A stretch of DNA of 32,792 nt from an uncultured Bacteroidales bacterium (GCA_946616285.1 CAMOIT010000009.1:1-32792); one strand, 5' to 3'. Positions 1 through 8,320 are shown, counted from the first letter of the stretch. Numbers and translations: made by a program. Notes: generated from the sequence alone by a model not told the origin.

Positions 1-849
1 CCCGGAAAGCCTTCCGACGACACGCCGGTGGACCCTACGGGCGGGTACACTCCGGCAGGTTATCACCTGGTCTGGAGCGATGAGTTCGACTCGCAGGTGA
101 AGCTGTATTCCAACTGGCACTTCGAAAGCGGCGGTACCGGCTGGGGCAACCAGGAGCTTCAGTATTACTGCGACGGCGGCATCTACGAGCCCACCGGCCA
201 GCAGACGGCTTTGGTGAGCGACGGTACGCTTAAAATCAAGGCCTACAAGATTACGCCGTCCTATGCGTCCGACAATTGCGAATATATTTCGACCCGTATG
301 AATACCAACGAGTACTGGCAGCACGGATACATCGAGATGCGCGCCAAGCTTCCCACCGTCAGGGGGTGCTGGCCGGCTTTCTGGATGCTGCTCAAGGATG
401 GTCCTTACTGGGTTCGCGATCCTTCGCAGACGGGTGCCGAAATCGACCTTATGGAATATGTCCCGGGCGACAGCCCCAACAAGGTATGGTTCTCGGCGCA
501 CAGCTACAACGCCACCGGCGAGGCCGGCCCCAACACCGGGTACGTGGATCCCGCCACGGGCATCAAGCACCCCTATTCGGACTATGCCAAGGTCAGCACC
601 CCTCAGGACTGGCACTGCTACGGAATGGAATGGACCCACGAGTATATCCGTGCCTATTTCGACGGTGAGGAGTACTTCTACGCCCCGAACCCCGTTCCAA
701 ACATTGTGGACCTTGCTACCTGGCCCTTCGACCAGTATTTTAACCTGAAGCTGAACCTGGCCATCGGCGGCACCTGGGGCGGCACCCCCGCTGCCGATTT
801 CAAAGAAGCCACCTACGAAATTGACTGGGTAAGAGTTTATCAGAAATAA
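1..849 (+). CDS. GH16 family glycoside hydrolase (beta-glucanase/laminarinase-like), 5' truncated by window edge
   Basis: Frame is open from base 1 (PGKPSDDTPVDPTGGYTPAGYHLVWSDEF...); GH16 catalytic motif ExDxxE seen as E-I-D-L-M-E; the ORF-track GTG at 28 is internal to a linker, so the true start lies upstream. Confidence 0.93.
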   Translation, partial: PGKPSDDTPVDPTGGYTPAGYHLVWSDEFDSQVKLYSNWHFESGGTGWGNQELQYYCDGGIYEPTGQQTALVSDGTLKIKAYKITPSYASDNCEYISTRMNTNEYWQHGYIEMRAKLPTVRGCWPAFWMLLKDGPYWVRDPSQTGAEIDLMEYVPGDSPNKVWFSAHSYNATGEAGPNTGYVDPATGIKHPYSDYAKVSTPQDWHCYGMEWTHEYIRAYFDGEEYFYAPNPVPNIVDLATWPFDQYFNLKLNLAIGGTWGGTPAADFKEATYEIDWVRVYQK

Positions 850-856
850 CATTACT

Positions 857-991
857 GTGACAAAGAATAATTATACACCCCCCTTTACCGAGGTAGTCAG
901 GCTGCAGATAGAGCAGACTGTAGCAATCTCTTACGACTCTAACGACCGCACGGAGAAAATGACCCGCATAGACGATGATGAGTACCTTTAA
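857..991 (+). CDS. small ORF, 44 aa: VTKNNYTPPFTEVVRLQIEQTVAISYDSNDRTEKMTRIDDDEYL (GTG start)
   Basis: Below the ORF-track size cut-off; ends 3 nt before the ATG of the fimbrillin-like lipoprotein at 995; resembles the short 'Y.tP.tEvv.l..e' peptides common in Bacteroidota. Confidence 0.55.
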   Translation: MTKNNYTPPFTEVVRLQIEQTVAISYDSNDRTEKMTRIDDDEYL

Positions 992-994
992 CAG

Positions 995-2785
995 ATGACA
1001 ACGATGAAACATATTTGGAAATACATGATCGTTGCACTGGCAGGTCTCTCGCTCCTCGCGTGCAACAAAAAAGAAGAAATAGTCCCGGATGAGAAACCGG
1101 CCGGGAAATACACCTACACCATTGCAGTGGCCGGAGATACCAAGTCCCATCTTGCCGGCGATCACATGGCCTGGGATGAAACAGACATGATTGGTTGGTT
1201 TATCAATAACAATGCATTCGATTGTTCGGAGATTGATATAGAAGCCACGCCTCGTACTTTCGAGGTCAGCAGCTCAACGGCTCTCCCCGCCAATTCCATG
1301 GTGTACGCCTTCGCCCCCTGCTATCCTTTAGTGTATGAAACCACTCCGACCAAGACGGCCGCGCCGCTTTCAATACCCGTCAGTCAGAGCGGAACTATTT
1401 CGGATGCGATGCCTATGGTTTCCGTACCAATCGAAATTGCGGATCCGGTTGCAGCTTCCACCGACAAACCCATTGCCGAGGCCAAATTCATCAACCTGGG
1501 TGCTGTGATTGAGTATAACATTTATACCACAAACGCTTCCTACAATGCGGAAAAGGTGCAGAGCGTAAAGTTTACTTCCAATTCCAACATTGCCGGTGAC
1601 TTCTCCGTGAACTTGACCACGGTGGCAGAGAATGCCATTCCCGTTCCTTCTGGCCTCACCGAAGACACGGTCACCTCTACGCTGGCTTCCGCCACCACCG
1701 TCGGTGGCAGCAAGGCCACGGGTATCAAGGTCTATCAGGTCATTGCTCCCGGCACCTGGTCCGGTACTGTTACCGTGACCACGGACGCTGCCGTTTACGA
1801 ATATCCTGTTACCAGCAAGGAATTCAACCGTGCCACCATCAAGACCCTCAATGTGGACCTGGCCAGCGCCAACGCTACGAGGATTTCTTTGGTAGAGTAT
1901 ATGCTTACTGCACATCAGTGGGAGCTGAAGGAAGTTCAGGAAGTCGGCGTTATCTGCACGTCAGCTACAGGAAACAAACTGACATTAAACAGTAATCACA
2001 CAATGGCTTTTGACTGTTCTGCTAACAGTAATCAAACATATGATCATACCTGGTCTGGTGGTTTGATTGCGCCAAACAAATATGGTGAAGTTGCCAATAT
2101 GAGGTGGTCCACGACCTCAAGCGGCGATATGGATTATCTCACTGTTACCGATGGTTTCCTGTTGGTGTTTGCTCAGGCATCTATGACAGGCGAATATGAA
2201 ATTGAAGAATTGACAGATAGTAAACTGAGGGTTAAGATTACTACTTATGACGAGGCGTGGACGCTTAAGTTCGATGCTGTAAATGACTCCCCGACGCCTG
2301 GCGTAGAAACAACTTGGGACCATACAATTGCATCTGGAGATTTTGGCCTTACTGAAACAGTTGAAAATGCTGAGTCAATTACTGCGACAATAAGTGGTAA
2401 AACATGGACTGTTTCCACAGATTCTCATTATTACTGCATCAAGGAACAATGGCCGTGGGCAGGACTTGCCTTATGGTGTGCTAATGGTTGGAATAATAAT
2501 GCCCTCTTGCTTACTCTGGAGAGTTCTGACTTTGATGGCGTTATTTCAAGCGTAGGAATAGACCTGTCATTAGCGGGAAATGAGCACCAACTGGTAAGTT
2601 GTTCTGTGGGTGGAACATCTTACGGCTCGCAAGAAATCAATAACGATGATGAGAAGCATCCCCAACAGACAGTGACATTTACCGGTTCGTCCTCTGGGAC
2701 AATTGTAATTACAGTGGATAATAGCCTTACTTGTGGAATACCTATGATGTTCCGTGGGCTCCACGTAACATATACTCCTGACTGA
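995..2785 (+). CDS. fimbrillin-like lipoprotein with lipocalin-like module and C-terminal beta-sandwich-like module; ends at TGA in frame with downstream GH16
   Basis: Lipobox LSLLACNKK; fimbrillin-like N-terminus (AGDTKSHLAGDHMAWDETDMIGWF); modules shared with 5195 and 6944 ORFs. Confidence 0.88.
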   Translation: MTTMKHIWKYMIVALAGLSLLACNKKEEIVPDEKPAGKYTYTIAVAGDTKSHLAGDHMAWDETDMIGWFINNNAFDCSEIDIEATPRTFEVSSSTALPANSMVYAFAPCYPLVYETTPTKTAAPLSIPVSQSGTISDAMPMVSVPIEIADPVAASTDKPIAEAKFINLGAVIEYNIYTTNASYNAEKVQSVKFTSNSNIAGDFSVNLTTVAENAIPVPSGLTEDTVTSTLASATTVGGSKATGIKVYQVIAPGTWSGTVTVTTDAAVYEYPVTSKEFNRATIKTLNVDLASANATRISLVEYMLTAHQWELKEVQEVGVICTSATGNKLTLNSNHTMAFDCSANSNQTYDHTWSGGLIAPNKYGEVANMRWSTTSSGDMDYLTVTDGFLLVFAQASMTGEYEIEELTDSKLRVKITTYDEAWTLKFDAVNDSPTPGVETTWDHTIASGDFGLTETVENAESITATISGKTWTVSTDSHYYCIKEQWPWAGLALWCANGWNNNALLLTLESSDFDGVISSVGIDLSLAGNEHQLVSCSVGGTSYGSQEINNDDEKHPQQTVTFTGSSSGTIVITVDNSLTCGIPMMFRGLHVTYTPD

Positions 2786-2831
2786 CTGCCGGATTCCGAG
2801 CCCTCCCATTCGGGAGGGTTCCCCCCGGCAG
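2786..2831 (+). promoter_or_regulatory. nested hairpin immediately after the in-frame TGA
   Basis: Outer stem CTGCCGG(2786-2792)/CCGGCAG(2825-2831); inner stem GAGCCCTCCC(2798-2807)/GGGAGGGTTC(2812-2821, one G.U) with 4-nt loop ATTC. Confidence 0.7.
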
Positions 2832-3640
2832 GGTATACCCTGGCATGGAGCGACGAGTTTGATGACGGAGAGGACCTCGCCGACAACTGGACTTTCGAGT
2901 CCGGCGGAACAGGCTGGGGCAACAATGAGCTGCAGTATTACTGCGCAGGCGGGTCATACAACTACAAAGGGACAACATACAACACTGCATCGGTGAGTGA
3001 AGATGGTACACTAAGGATAACGGCATACAAAATATCCGGCGACCAAAAGCCTGACAACCGTTCCTATCTCTCGGCCCGAATGAACACCAAAGAGAGCTGG
3101 CAATACGGCTATTTCGAGATGCGCGCAAAGCTGCCTGTAAAGGCAGGCTGCTGGTCGGCGTTCTGGATGCTACCAAAAGATGGTTCTGCCTATGTGCGGG
3201 ACGCAAGTATGGACGGCGGTGAGCTTGACATACTTGAGCATGTGCCAGGAGAAGATGAAAACGCAATTCACTTCTCGGCCCACAGTTATTATACGACCGG
3301 AGAAGCCGTAGGTGAAGGCGATTATGTCGACTATATCCACCCTGCGAGCGGAGCTCATTATAGCTACACTTCCTATGGCACCGTAGCAGATCCCACTGCG
3401 TGGCACATCTATTCGATGCTTTGGACTGAAACTGAAATCAGGGCATTCATCGACGGCGAGCAGTACTACTACGCTCCCAATCCTTACCCCGGCACGGTCG
3501 ATCTGCCTCACTGGGGTTTCGAGCAGGAGTTCTACATCAAGCTCAATCTCGCAGTCGGCGGAGACTGGGGCGGAACTCCCGCCAATGATTTCAGCGCTGA
3601 AACCTTCGAGATCGACTACGTAAGAGTATACCAGCAATAA
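2786..3640 (+). other. GH16 catalytic domain in the same frame as 995..2785, separated only by TGA 2783-2785 (nonsense-interrupted, or read through)
   Basis: Translation after TGA: LPDSEPSHSGGFPPAGYTLAWSDEFDDGEDLADNWTFESGGTGWGNNELQYYC...; ExDxxE intact (E-L-D-I-L-E); only in-frame canonical-type start is GTG 2993, inside the fold. Confidence 0.85.
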
Positions 3641-3661
3641 CGTTTCAGGTCAGTATTTTTT

Positions 3662-3722
3662 GGCTAAACCGCGACACTTATCGGCCCTTCACGCCCCCGA
3701 GTGTCGCGGTTCAGCCGTTTTT
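3662..3722 (+). terminator. large hairpin followed by T-run downstream of the GH16 domain
   Basis: GGCTaAACCGCGACACT(3662-3678)/AGTGTCGCGGTTcAGCC(3700-3716), then GTTTTT. Confidence 0.65.
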
Positions 3723-3763
3723 CCCGGACCCGCGACGTTTTGAAATAAGGCGGCAGTATTCGT

Positions 3764-4873
3764 TCAATCCGATAGGATGTTCATCAACTCGGTGTTAAAC
3801 CAGATGTATTCCTTTCCAACCTTTTCCTTGCTGAGCATACCCAGAGATTCCAATTCAGCAAGGTATTTCTTGGCGGTGTTTATGCTCTTTATCTTGTCTG
3901 AAAGAAGATTCTTAGGCCGGATGTATGGTTGCTCAAACAGTTTTGGGATATCCATCCTGGCTACAGGAAGCTTGTTATCCAGCATGACCTTGCGTGTCTT
4001 TTCCATCAGGGCTTTTATGCGCAAAATCTTGTCGGTGGTGTATTCGGCAGTCTGGGAAACAGCTTCCAGCATATATATAATCCATGGTTTCCACAGCAAC
4101 GTGCCTGTTATACTGTTGAGCCTGTAATAGTAGTCGTCCTTATTCTGCAGAATGTAGGCACTAAGATACAGAATGGGCAAATCCAGCAACTGCTTTTGAA
4201 TCAGATACAGGATGCATAGTATTCGTCCGGTACGGCCGTTGCCGTCACGAAATGGATGTATCGCCTCGAACTGATAGTGAGCCATGGCCATTTTCAGCAG
4301 AGAATCTAACGGATACTTTGTATCGTCATTCAGAAAATCAATGAGCTCTGCCATTTTCTTCTCGACCACGCCTTTCCCTCTGGGAGGAGTATAAACAGTT
4401 TCAGCTACCATGGACCCCCAACCCCTTTTCTTGATGACTACCTCTGCCTGGTAAGGGCGAATTCCGTCTTTCGTCCGTTTTACTTCACGGTAAACGTCAA
4501 TTATAGTTTCCAGAGTCAAGTTCTTGTCGGCCACGATGTCCTGATAACCCTTCCAAAGAGCTTCCCTGTAGTGAAGAATCTCTTTCGCCGGGCCTTCCAG
4601 ATAATCATCCTCCTGATATGACAGTGAACGGTAGAGTTCGTCATCGGTCGTGAAGATATTTTCTATTGCGCTACTGGCTTTGGCTTCCCTCAGCGCGATG
4701 GTGTTCACAAAGATAGACTGATTGGGGAGCGTGGATGCAAGGCCCTTCAATTCTGCCAAGCGACGACTGGCCTGCATAAGCTTATTGACTACATCCTCGT
4801 CATGATATAATACAGTTGCAGGAGGCAGCGGAGGCAACTGATTGTATGGTATGTTACGGTCGTATGCTTCCAT
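3764..4873 (-). CDS. Fic family protein (probable AMPylating enzyme) with C-terminal winged-HTH-like region
   Basis: Fic motif HPFRDGNGRTGR; N-terminal inhibitory-helix motif (S/T)xxxE(G/N) seen as SSAIEN; C-terminus NTAKKYLAELESLGMLSKEKVGKEYIWFN resembles a wHTH. Start proposed at 4873 (MEAYDRNIPYNQLPPLPP) rather than 4903. Confidence 0.93.
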   Translation of the reverse strand: MEAYDRNIPYNQLPPLPPATVLYHDEDVVNKLMQASRRLAELKGLASTLPNQSIFVNTIALREAKASSAIENIFTTDDELYRSLSYQEDDYLEGPAKEILHYREALWKGYQDIVADKNLTLETIIDVYREVKRTKDGIRPYQAEVVIKKRGWGSMVAETVYTPPRGKGVVEKKMAELIDFLNDDTKYPLDSLLKMAMAHYQFEAIHPFRDGNGRTGRILCILYLIQKQLLDLPILYLSAYILQNKDDYYYRLNSITGTLLWKPWIIYMLEAVSQTAEYTTDKILRIKALMEKTRKVMLDNKLPVARMDIPKLFEQPYIRPKNLLSDKIKSINTAKKYLAELESLGMLSKEKVGKEYIWFNTELMNILSD

Positions 4874-4874
4874 T

Positions 4875-4945
4875 TTTTTGACAGTTTTTCCTTCAAGTGT
4901 CAAAAATAGCGAAATTTTGACAGAAACAAAAAGAATCTGTCAAAA
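4875..4945. promoter_or_regulatory. two inverted repeats of TTTTTGACA/TGTCAAAAA upstream of fic (candidate operators)
   Basis: TTTTTGACA 4875-4883 with TGTCAAAAA 4898-4906; TTTTGACAG 4915-4923 with CTGTCAAAA 4937-4945; centres about 40 bp apart. Confidence 0.55.
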
Positions 4946-4964
4946 ACAAGTGCTAAAAATTTCC

Positions 4965-4992
4965 ACCGGCTTTAAACGCAAGGCCGGTTTTT
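4965..4992 (+). terminator. short intrinsic terminator-like hairpin in the leader of the smORF/lipoprotein unit
   Basis: ACCGGCTT(4965-4972)/AGGCCGGT(4981-4988) with T-run to 4992. Confidence 0.5.
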
Positions 4993-5032
4993 CGTGTATA
5001 TAGGGGTAGAAAAATAATAGCCAATTATAGTC

Positions 5033-5185
5033 ATGACTATGAAACACCCGTACATCTCTCCCGGAACAAGGCTTCGGGAAATGGACTTGGAGGCGCTCCT
5101 GTGCGTCTCCTTCAACAGTCACAACAACACGGAAATCGTGGAGTTTGACGACGAATTCGAAGACGAAATCTTTTCTGACAACTAA
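5033..5185 (+). CDS. small ORF, 50 aa: MTMKHPYISPGTRLREMDLEALLCVSFNSHNNTEIVEFDDEFEDEIFSDN
   Basis: Below ORF-track cut-off; ATG start; ends 9 nt before the ATG of the fimbrillin-like lipoprotein at 5195; same position and general layout as smORF 857..991. Confidence 0.6.
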   Translation: MTMKHPYISPGTRLREMDLEALLCVSFNSHNNTEIVEFDDEFEDEIFSDN

Positions 5186-5194
5186 AAGCCGGCC

Positions 5195-6916
5195 ATGATG
5201 AAACACATTCAGTACTTTGCATTCGTGGCTGTCGCCACAATCGCGCTGGCCGCATGTCGCCAGGAAGAGAAACCTTCCGTAACCCCTACTCCGGAAGGCC
5301 CTTACACTTACGTTCTTGCCATCGACGGCGCCACCAAGGCTGTGTTCGAAGAAGACCACATGGCCTGGGAAGAAGGCGACCTTATCGGCTGGTACACCGA
5401 CAAGGCGGGAAGCTCAGAGGTGGATATGAACACCGATCCCCGCAGCTTTGTCGTCAGCAGCACCGACCCTCTGGCTGCAGGCTCCACCATCTACGCCTAC
5501 GCGCCTTACCAGGACGGTGAGCTGGACATTACCGCCGCTCCGTTCTCCATCCCTGTCACACAGGACGGCAGCACCATCTCGAGCTGCATGCCACTGGCAG
5601 CTATTCCTGTCGTGATTGGTGAGAACCTGGCAGCCGGCGATACACCAATTGCCTCGGCCCAGTTCATTAACCTCGGCGCCCTGGTCCGGTATAACGTATA
5701 CTCATCCGACACAGAGTTCGCCGCCGAAACAGTGGAAAGCGTGGCATTCACCGCAAATTCGCCCATCGCCGGTGACTTCACCATGGATCTCACCGCTTTG
5801 GATATCAACGCCGTGGAGCAGGGAACCCTTCCTGACCCTTATGCCGCTCTTACCGAATCCACCGTAATATCAGTCCTTTCCACTCCAGCAGCAGTCGGTG
5901 GGGCCAAGGAAAACGGCGTAAAACTGTACCAGGTCATCGCCCCCGGCAGCTTCAGCGGCACCATCACGGTTACCACCGACAAGGCCGTGTACACCTACAC
6001 CCTTGCCAGCGCACTTGACTTCGAACGCGGCCATCTGCAGCCTATCAACCTTGACCTCGGCAGCAGCAAGGCTACGCGTATTTCTATGGTAGAGTACCTG
6101 CTGACCTCCCGCAGCTGGAAGCTGACTGGAGTGAAAGAGGTTGGTAACAGTGTGACTACTTCCGTAGGCAATATCCTGACGCTGAACAGCGACGGCACTA
6201 TGGCATTCGACTGCACGGCCAATAACGGACAAACCTACGACCACACCTGGGTGGGCGGGCTTATCGGTCCGGACGACTACGGAAATGTCAGTGATATGGG
6301 CTGGTCGCTCTCTAACGAAAGCGGAACAGACTTTATTACTGTAACCGACGGTTACCTTCTGGTATTTGCCCAGTCAGACATGACTGGCGTCTATGAGATC
6401 AAAGAACTGTCCGAGACCAAGCTGACTGTGGATATCGAAACTTGGGGTGAAGTCTGGACCCTTCAGTTCGATGCAGTAGAAGATACTCCTACGCCCCCCA
6501 CTCCTCCCACTCCCGCGACAACGGAAGAACTTCTGATTGCCCACAGCTGGGTGCTGACAGGAGTGAAAGAAGCCGGTAACAGTGTTACTACTTCCGTGGG
6601 TAACATCCTGACTCTGAGCAGCGGCGGCAGCATGTCATTTGACTGCACGGCCAACAATGGACAAACCTTCGACCACACCTGGGTAGGCGGTCTGATTAAT
6701 CCCGACGACTATGATCCGGTGAGCAGTTTCAGCTGGTCAGTTTCATCCGAAGGAGAGAAGACCTTCCTGAACGTCGAATATGGATACCTGCTGGTATTTG
6801 TCCAGGCAGACATGAATGGCGTCTATGAAATCAAGGAACTGTCCGAGACCAAGCTGACGGTGGATGTCGAAACTTGGGGCGAAGTCTGGACTCTTCTTTT
6901 CGATGCGGCAGAATAA
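5195..6916 (+). CDS. fimbrillin-like lipoprotein with two tandem lipocalin-like modules
   Basis: Lipobox ALAACRQ; two near-copies of 'WxLTGVKEVGNSVTTSVGNILTL...FDCTANNGQT.DHTWVGGLI...GYLLVF.Q.DM.GVYEIKELSETKLTVD.ETWGEVWTL.FDA' joined by a PTPPTPPTP linker. Confidence 0.88.
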   Translation: MMKHIQYFAFVAVATIALAACRQEEKPSVTPTPEGPYTYVLAIDGATKAVFEEDHMAWEEGDLIGWYTDKAGSSEVDMNTDPRSFVVSSTDPLAAGSTIYAYAPYQDGELDITAAPFSIPVTQDGSTISSCMPLAAIPVVIGENLAAGDTPIASAQFINLGALVRYNVYSSDTEFAAETVESVAFTANSPIAGDFTMDLTALDINAVEQGTLPDPYAALTESTVISVLSTPAAVGGAKENGVKLYQVIAPGSFSGTITVTTDKAVYTYTLASALDFERGHLQPINLDLGSSKATRISMVEYLLTSRSWKLTGVKEVGNSVTTSVGNILTLNSDGTMAFDCTANNGQTYDHTWVGGLIGPDDYGNVSDMGWSLSNESGTDFITVTDGYLLVFAQSDMTGVYEIKELSETKLTVDIETWGEVWTLQFDAVEDTPTPPTPPTPATTEELLIAHSWVLTGVKEAGNSVTTSVGNILTLSSGGSMSFDCTANNGQTFDHTWVGGLINPDDYDPVSSFSWSVSSEGEKTFLNVEYGYLLVFVQADMNGVYEIKELSETKLTVDVETWGEVWTLLFDAAE

Positions 6917-6943
6917 TCAATCACACACACATAAACACACACT

Positions 6944-8320
6944 ATGAAAACTAAAAGCATTCTTCTGGCAGCCGTGGCAGTAATGAGCCTGGCAGCATGC
7001 CACAGGGAGCCGGTCGGCCCCGTAGAAAAGGAGTTCACCGCGGGCTTCCAAACCAAGACCTCAGTCGCTTATGACGAGGCCAGCAACAAGTACGCCATCT
7101 CCTGGGAAGCAGGGGACCAGGTGAGCATCTTCGACGGCGAAGCAAACAACGTATTCACCGCCAAGGAAGCCGGCCTGTCCACCACCCTTACCGGTCAGGC
7201 CAAGGACGCCAACACCTACTATGCGCTCTATCCTTACGCAGCAAATGCGGCGCTCAACGGCGCCGTCATTTCCACTGCAATTCCTGCATCGGCAGCATTG
7301 ACGGCCGACGGATCGGCACACTTCGCCAACATTTCCGTCGCCAAGACCAGCGGCACCACCCTCAGCTTCGCAACCGTCGTGGGTATGATCAAATTCACCC
7401 TTGGCGCCGAAGCAACCGGCATCAAAGAGATCCACATCAAGGCCGTTGGCGGTGAAACCCTCGCCGGCAGCGCCTCCATCGACATGAGCGGCAACCCCGT
7501 CCTCAGCATCGCTGACGGCGTAAGTAGCATCACCGTAACCCCTGCCTCCGGCAACGTTTTCGAAACCGGACACAGCTACTATGTGGCAGCTGCCCCTGCG
7601 ACTCTCGCAAGCGGTATCGCCCTTGAATTCGTAACCGCAAACGGCAAGGTGACCAAGACCCAGGAAAAGGCCCTTACCATCAGCGCTGGCAAAGTTATGA
7701 ACATTGGTGTCATCAACAGCATCGACGACGTTCCCGAACCCATAATGGAATGCCCCTACCGGCACGAATTCGCCAACGGTGACTTCGGCATCGGCCCCAT
7801 CTTCGACTGGGGTGGCTGGGAAGACGGCTACTACTTTGACATGCTCACCAACCCGGATGTCCTTTCCGGCGCTACTTGGAACATAACCGATACCGGTTAC
7901 TACGAGTGGGCAGGTACTGAAGGTTGGAGAAAGGGTATCCAGCTTGGTACCGGCAATATGACCGTCTCTAATTTCGCCCTGTCTTCGACTTCCTTCCCTG
8001 GCGTAATCACCAGCATTACCCTTGGCTACAACTCCGGTATTACCGACGGCCAGAGCCTGGTAGCAAGCTGCACGGTGGGCAATGCCGTCTTCGGCGCTCC
8101 CGTGGCACACGGTGACGGTGACTATGAGGCCGTCTTCAATGGCAGCGCATCCGGCGACATCGTGATTACCCTTAACTCTACCACCAAGGGCGCCGTCTAC
8201 CTGTATTATCTGTACGTAGAATACGATCCGGACGGCACTCCCGTGGAGCCCGGCGACGATCGCGAGGAAACCGCAGGATTCCAGGATCTGACTGGTGAAA
8301 ACTATGACGTTCAGTGGTAA
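6944..8320 (+). CDS. fimbrillin-like lipoprotein with C-terminal beta-sandwich-like module
   Basis: Lipobox SLAACHR; C-terminal module ('GVITSITLGYN...LVASCTVGNAVFG...SGDIVITLNS...LYVEYDPD') parallels that of 995..2785. Confidence 0.85.
   Translation: MKTKSILLAAVAVMSLAACHREPVGPVEKEFTAGFQTKTSVAYDEASNKYAISWEAGDQVSIFDGEANNVFTAKEAGLSTTLTGQAKDANTYYALYPYAANAALNGAVISTAIPASAALTADGSAHFANISVAKTSGTTLSFATVVGMIKFTLGAEATGIKEIHIKAVGGETLAGSASIDMSGNPVLSIADGVSSITVTPASGNVFETGHSYYVAAAPATLASGIALEFVTANGKVTKTQEKALTISAGKVMNIGVINSIDDVPEPIMECPYRHEFANGDFGIGPIFDWGGWEDGYYFDMLTNPDVLSGATWNITDTGYYEWAGTEGWRKGIQLGTGNMTVSNFALSSTSFPGVITSITLGYNSGITDGQSLVASCTVGNAVFGAPVAHGDGDYEAVFNGSASGDIVITLNSTTKGAVYLYYLYVEYDPDGTPVEPGDDREETAGFQDLTGENYDVQW

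Noticed and set aside
2801-2826. Simple Rho-independent terminator after 2785
   Set aside because: The hairpin is followed by TTCCCCCC, not a T-run, and the open frame continues; an ancestral terminator remains possible.
2783-2831. Selenocysteine insertion at TGA 2783-2785 with the hairpin as a bacterial SECIS
   Set aside because: The TGA is in a variable inter-domain linker with no redox role, and the apical loop ATTC lacks the G expected near the loop start; TGA is used as an ordinary stop elsewhere in the window.
2993-3640. Independent GH16 gene starting at GTG 2993
   Set aside because: Would lack the N-terminal strands (AGYTLAWSDEF...GGTGWGNNELQYY) and any signal sequence; the frame clearly extends upstream to TGA 2785.
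3764-4903. Fic as half of a FicT/FicA toxin-antitoxin pair
   Set aside because: No separate antitoxin ORF is adjacent; the inhibitory motif (SSAIEN) is within the same protein, as in class II Fic proteins.
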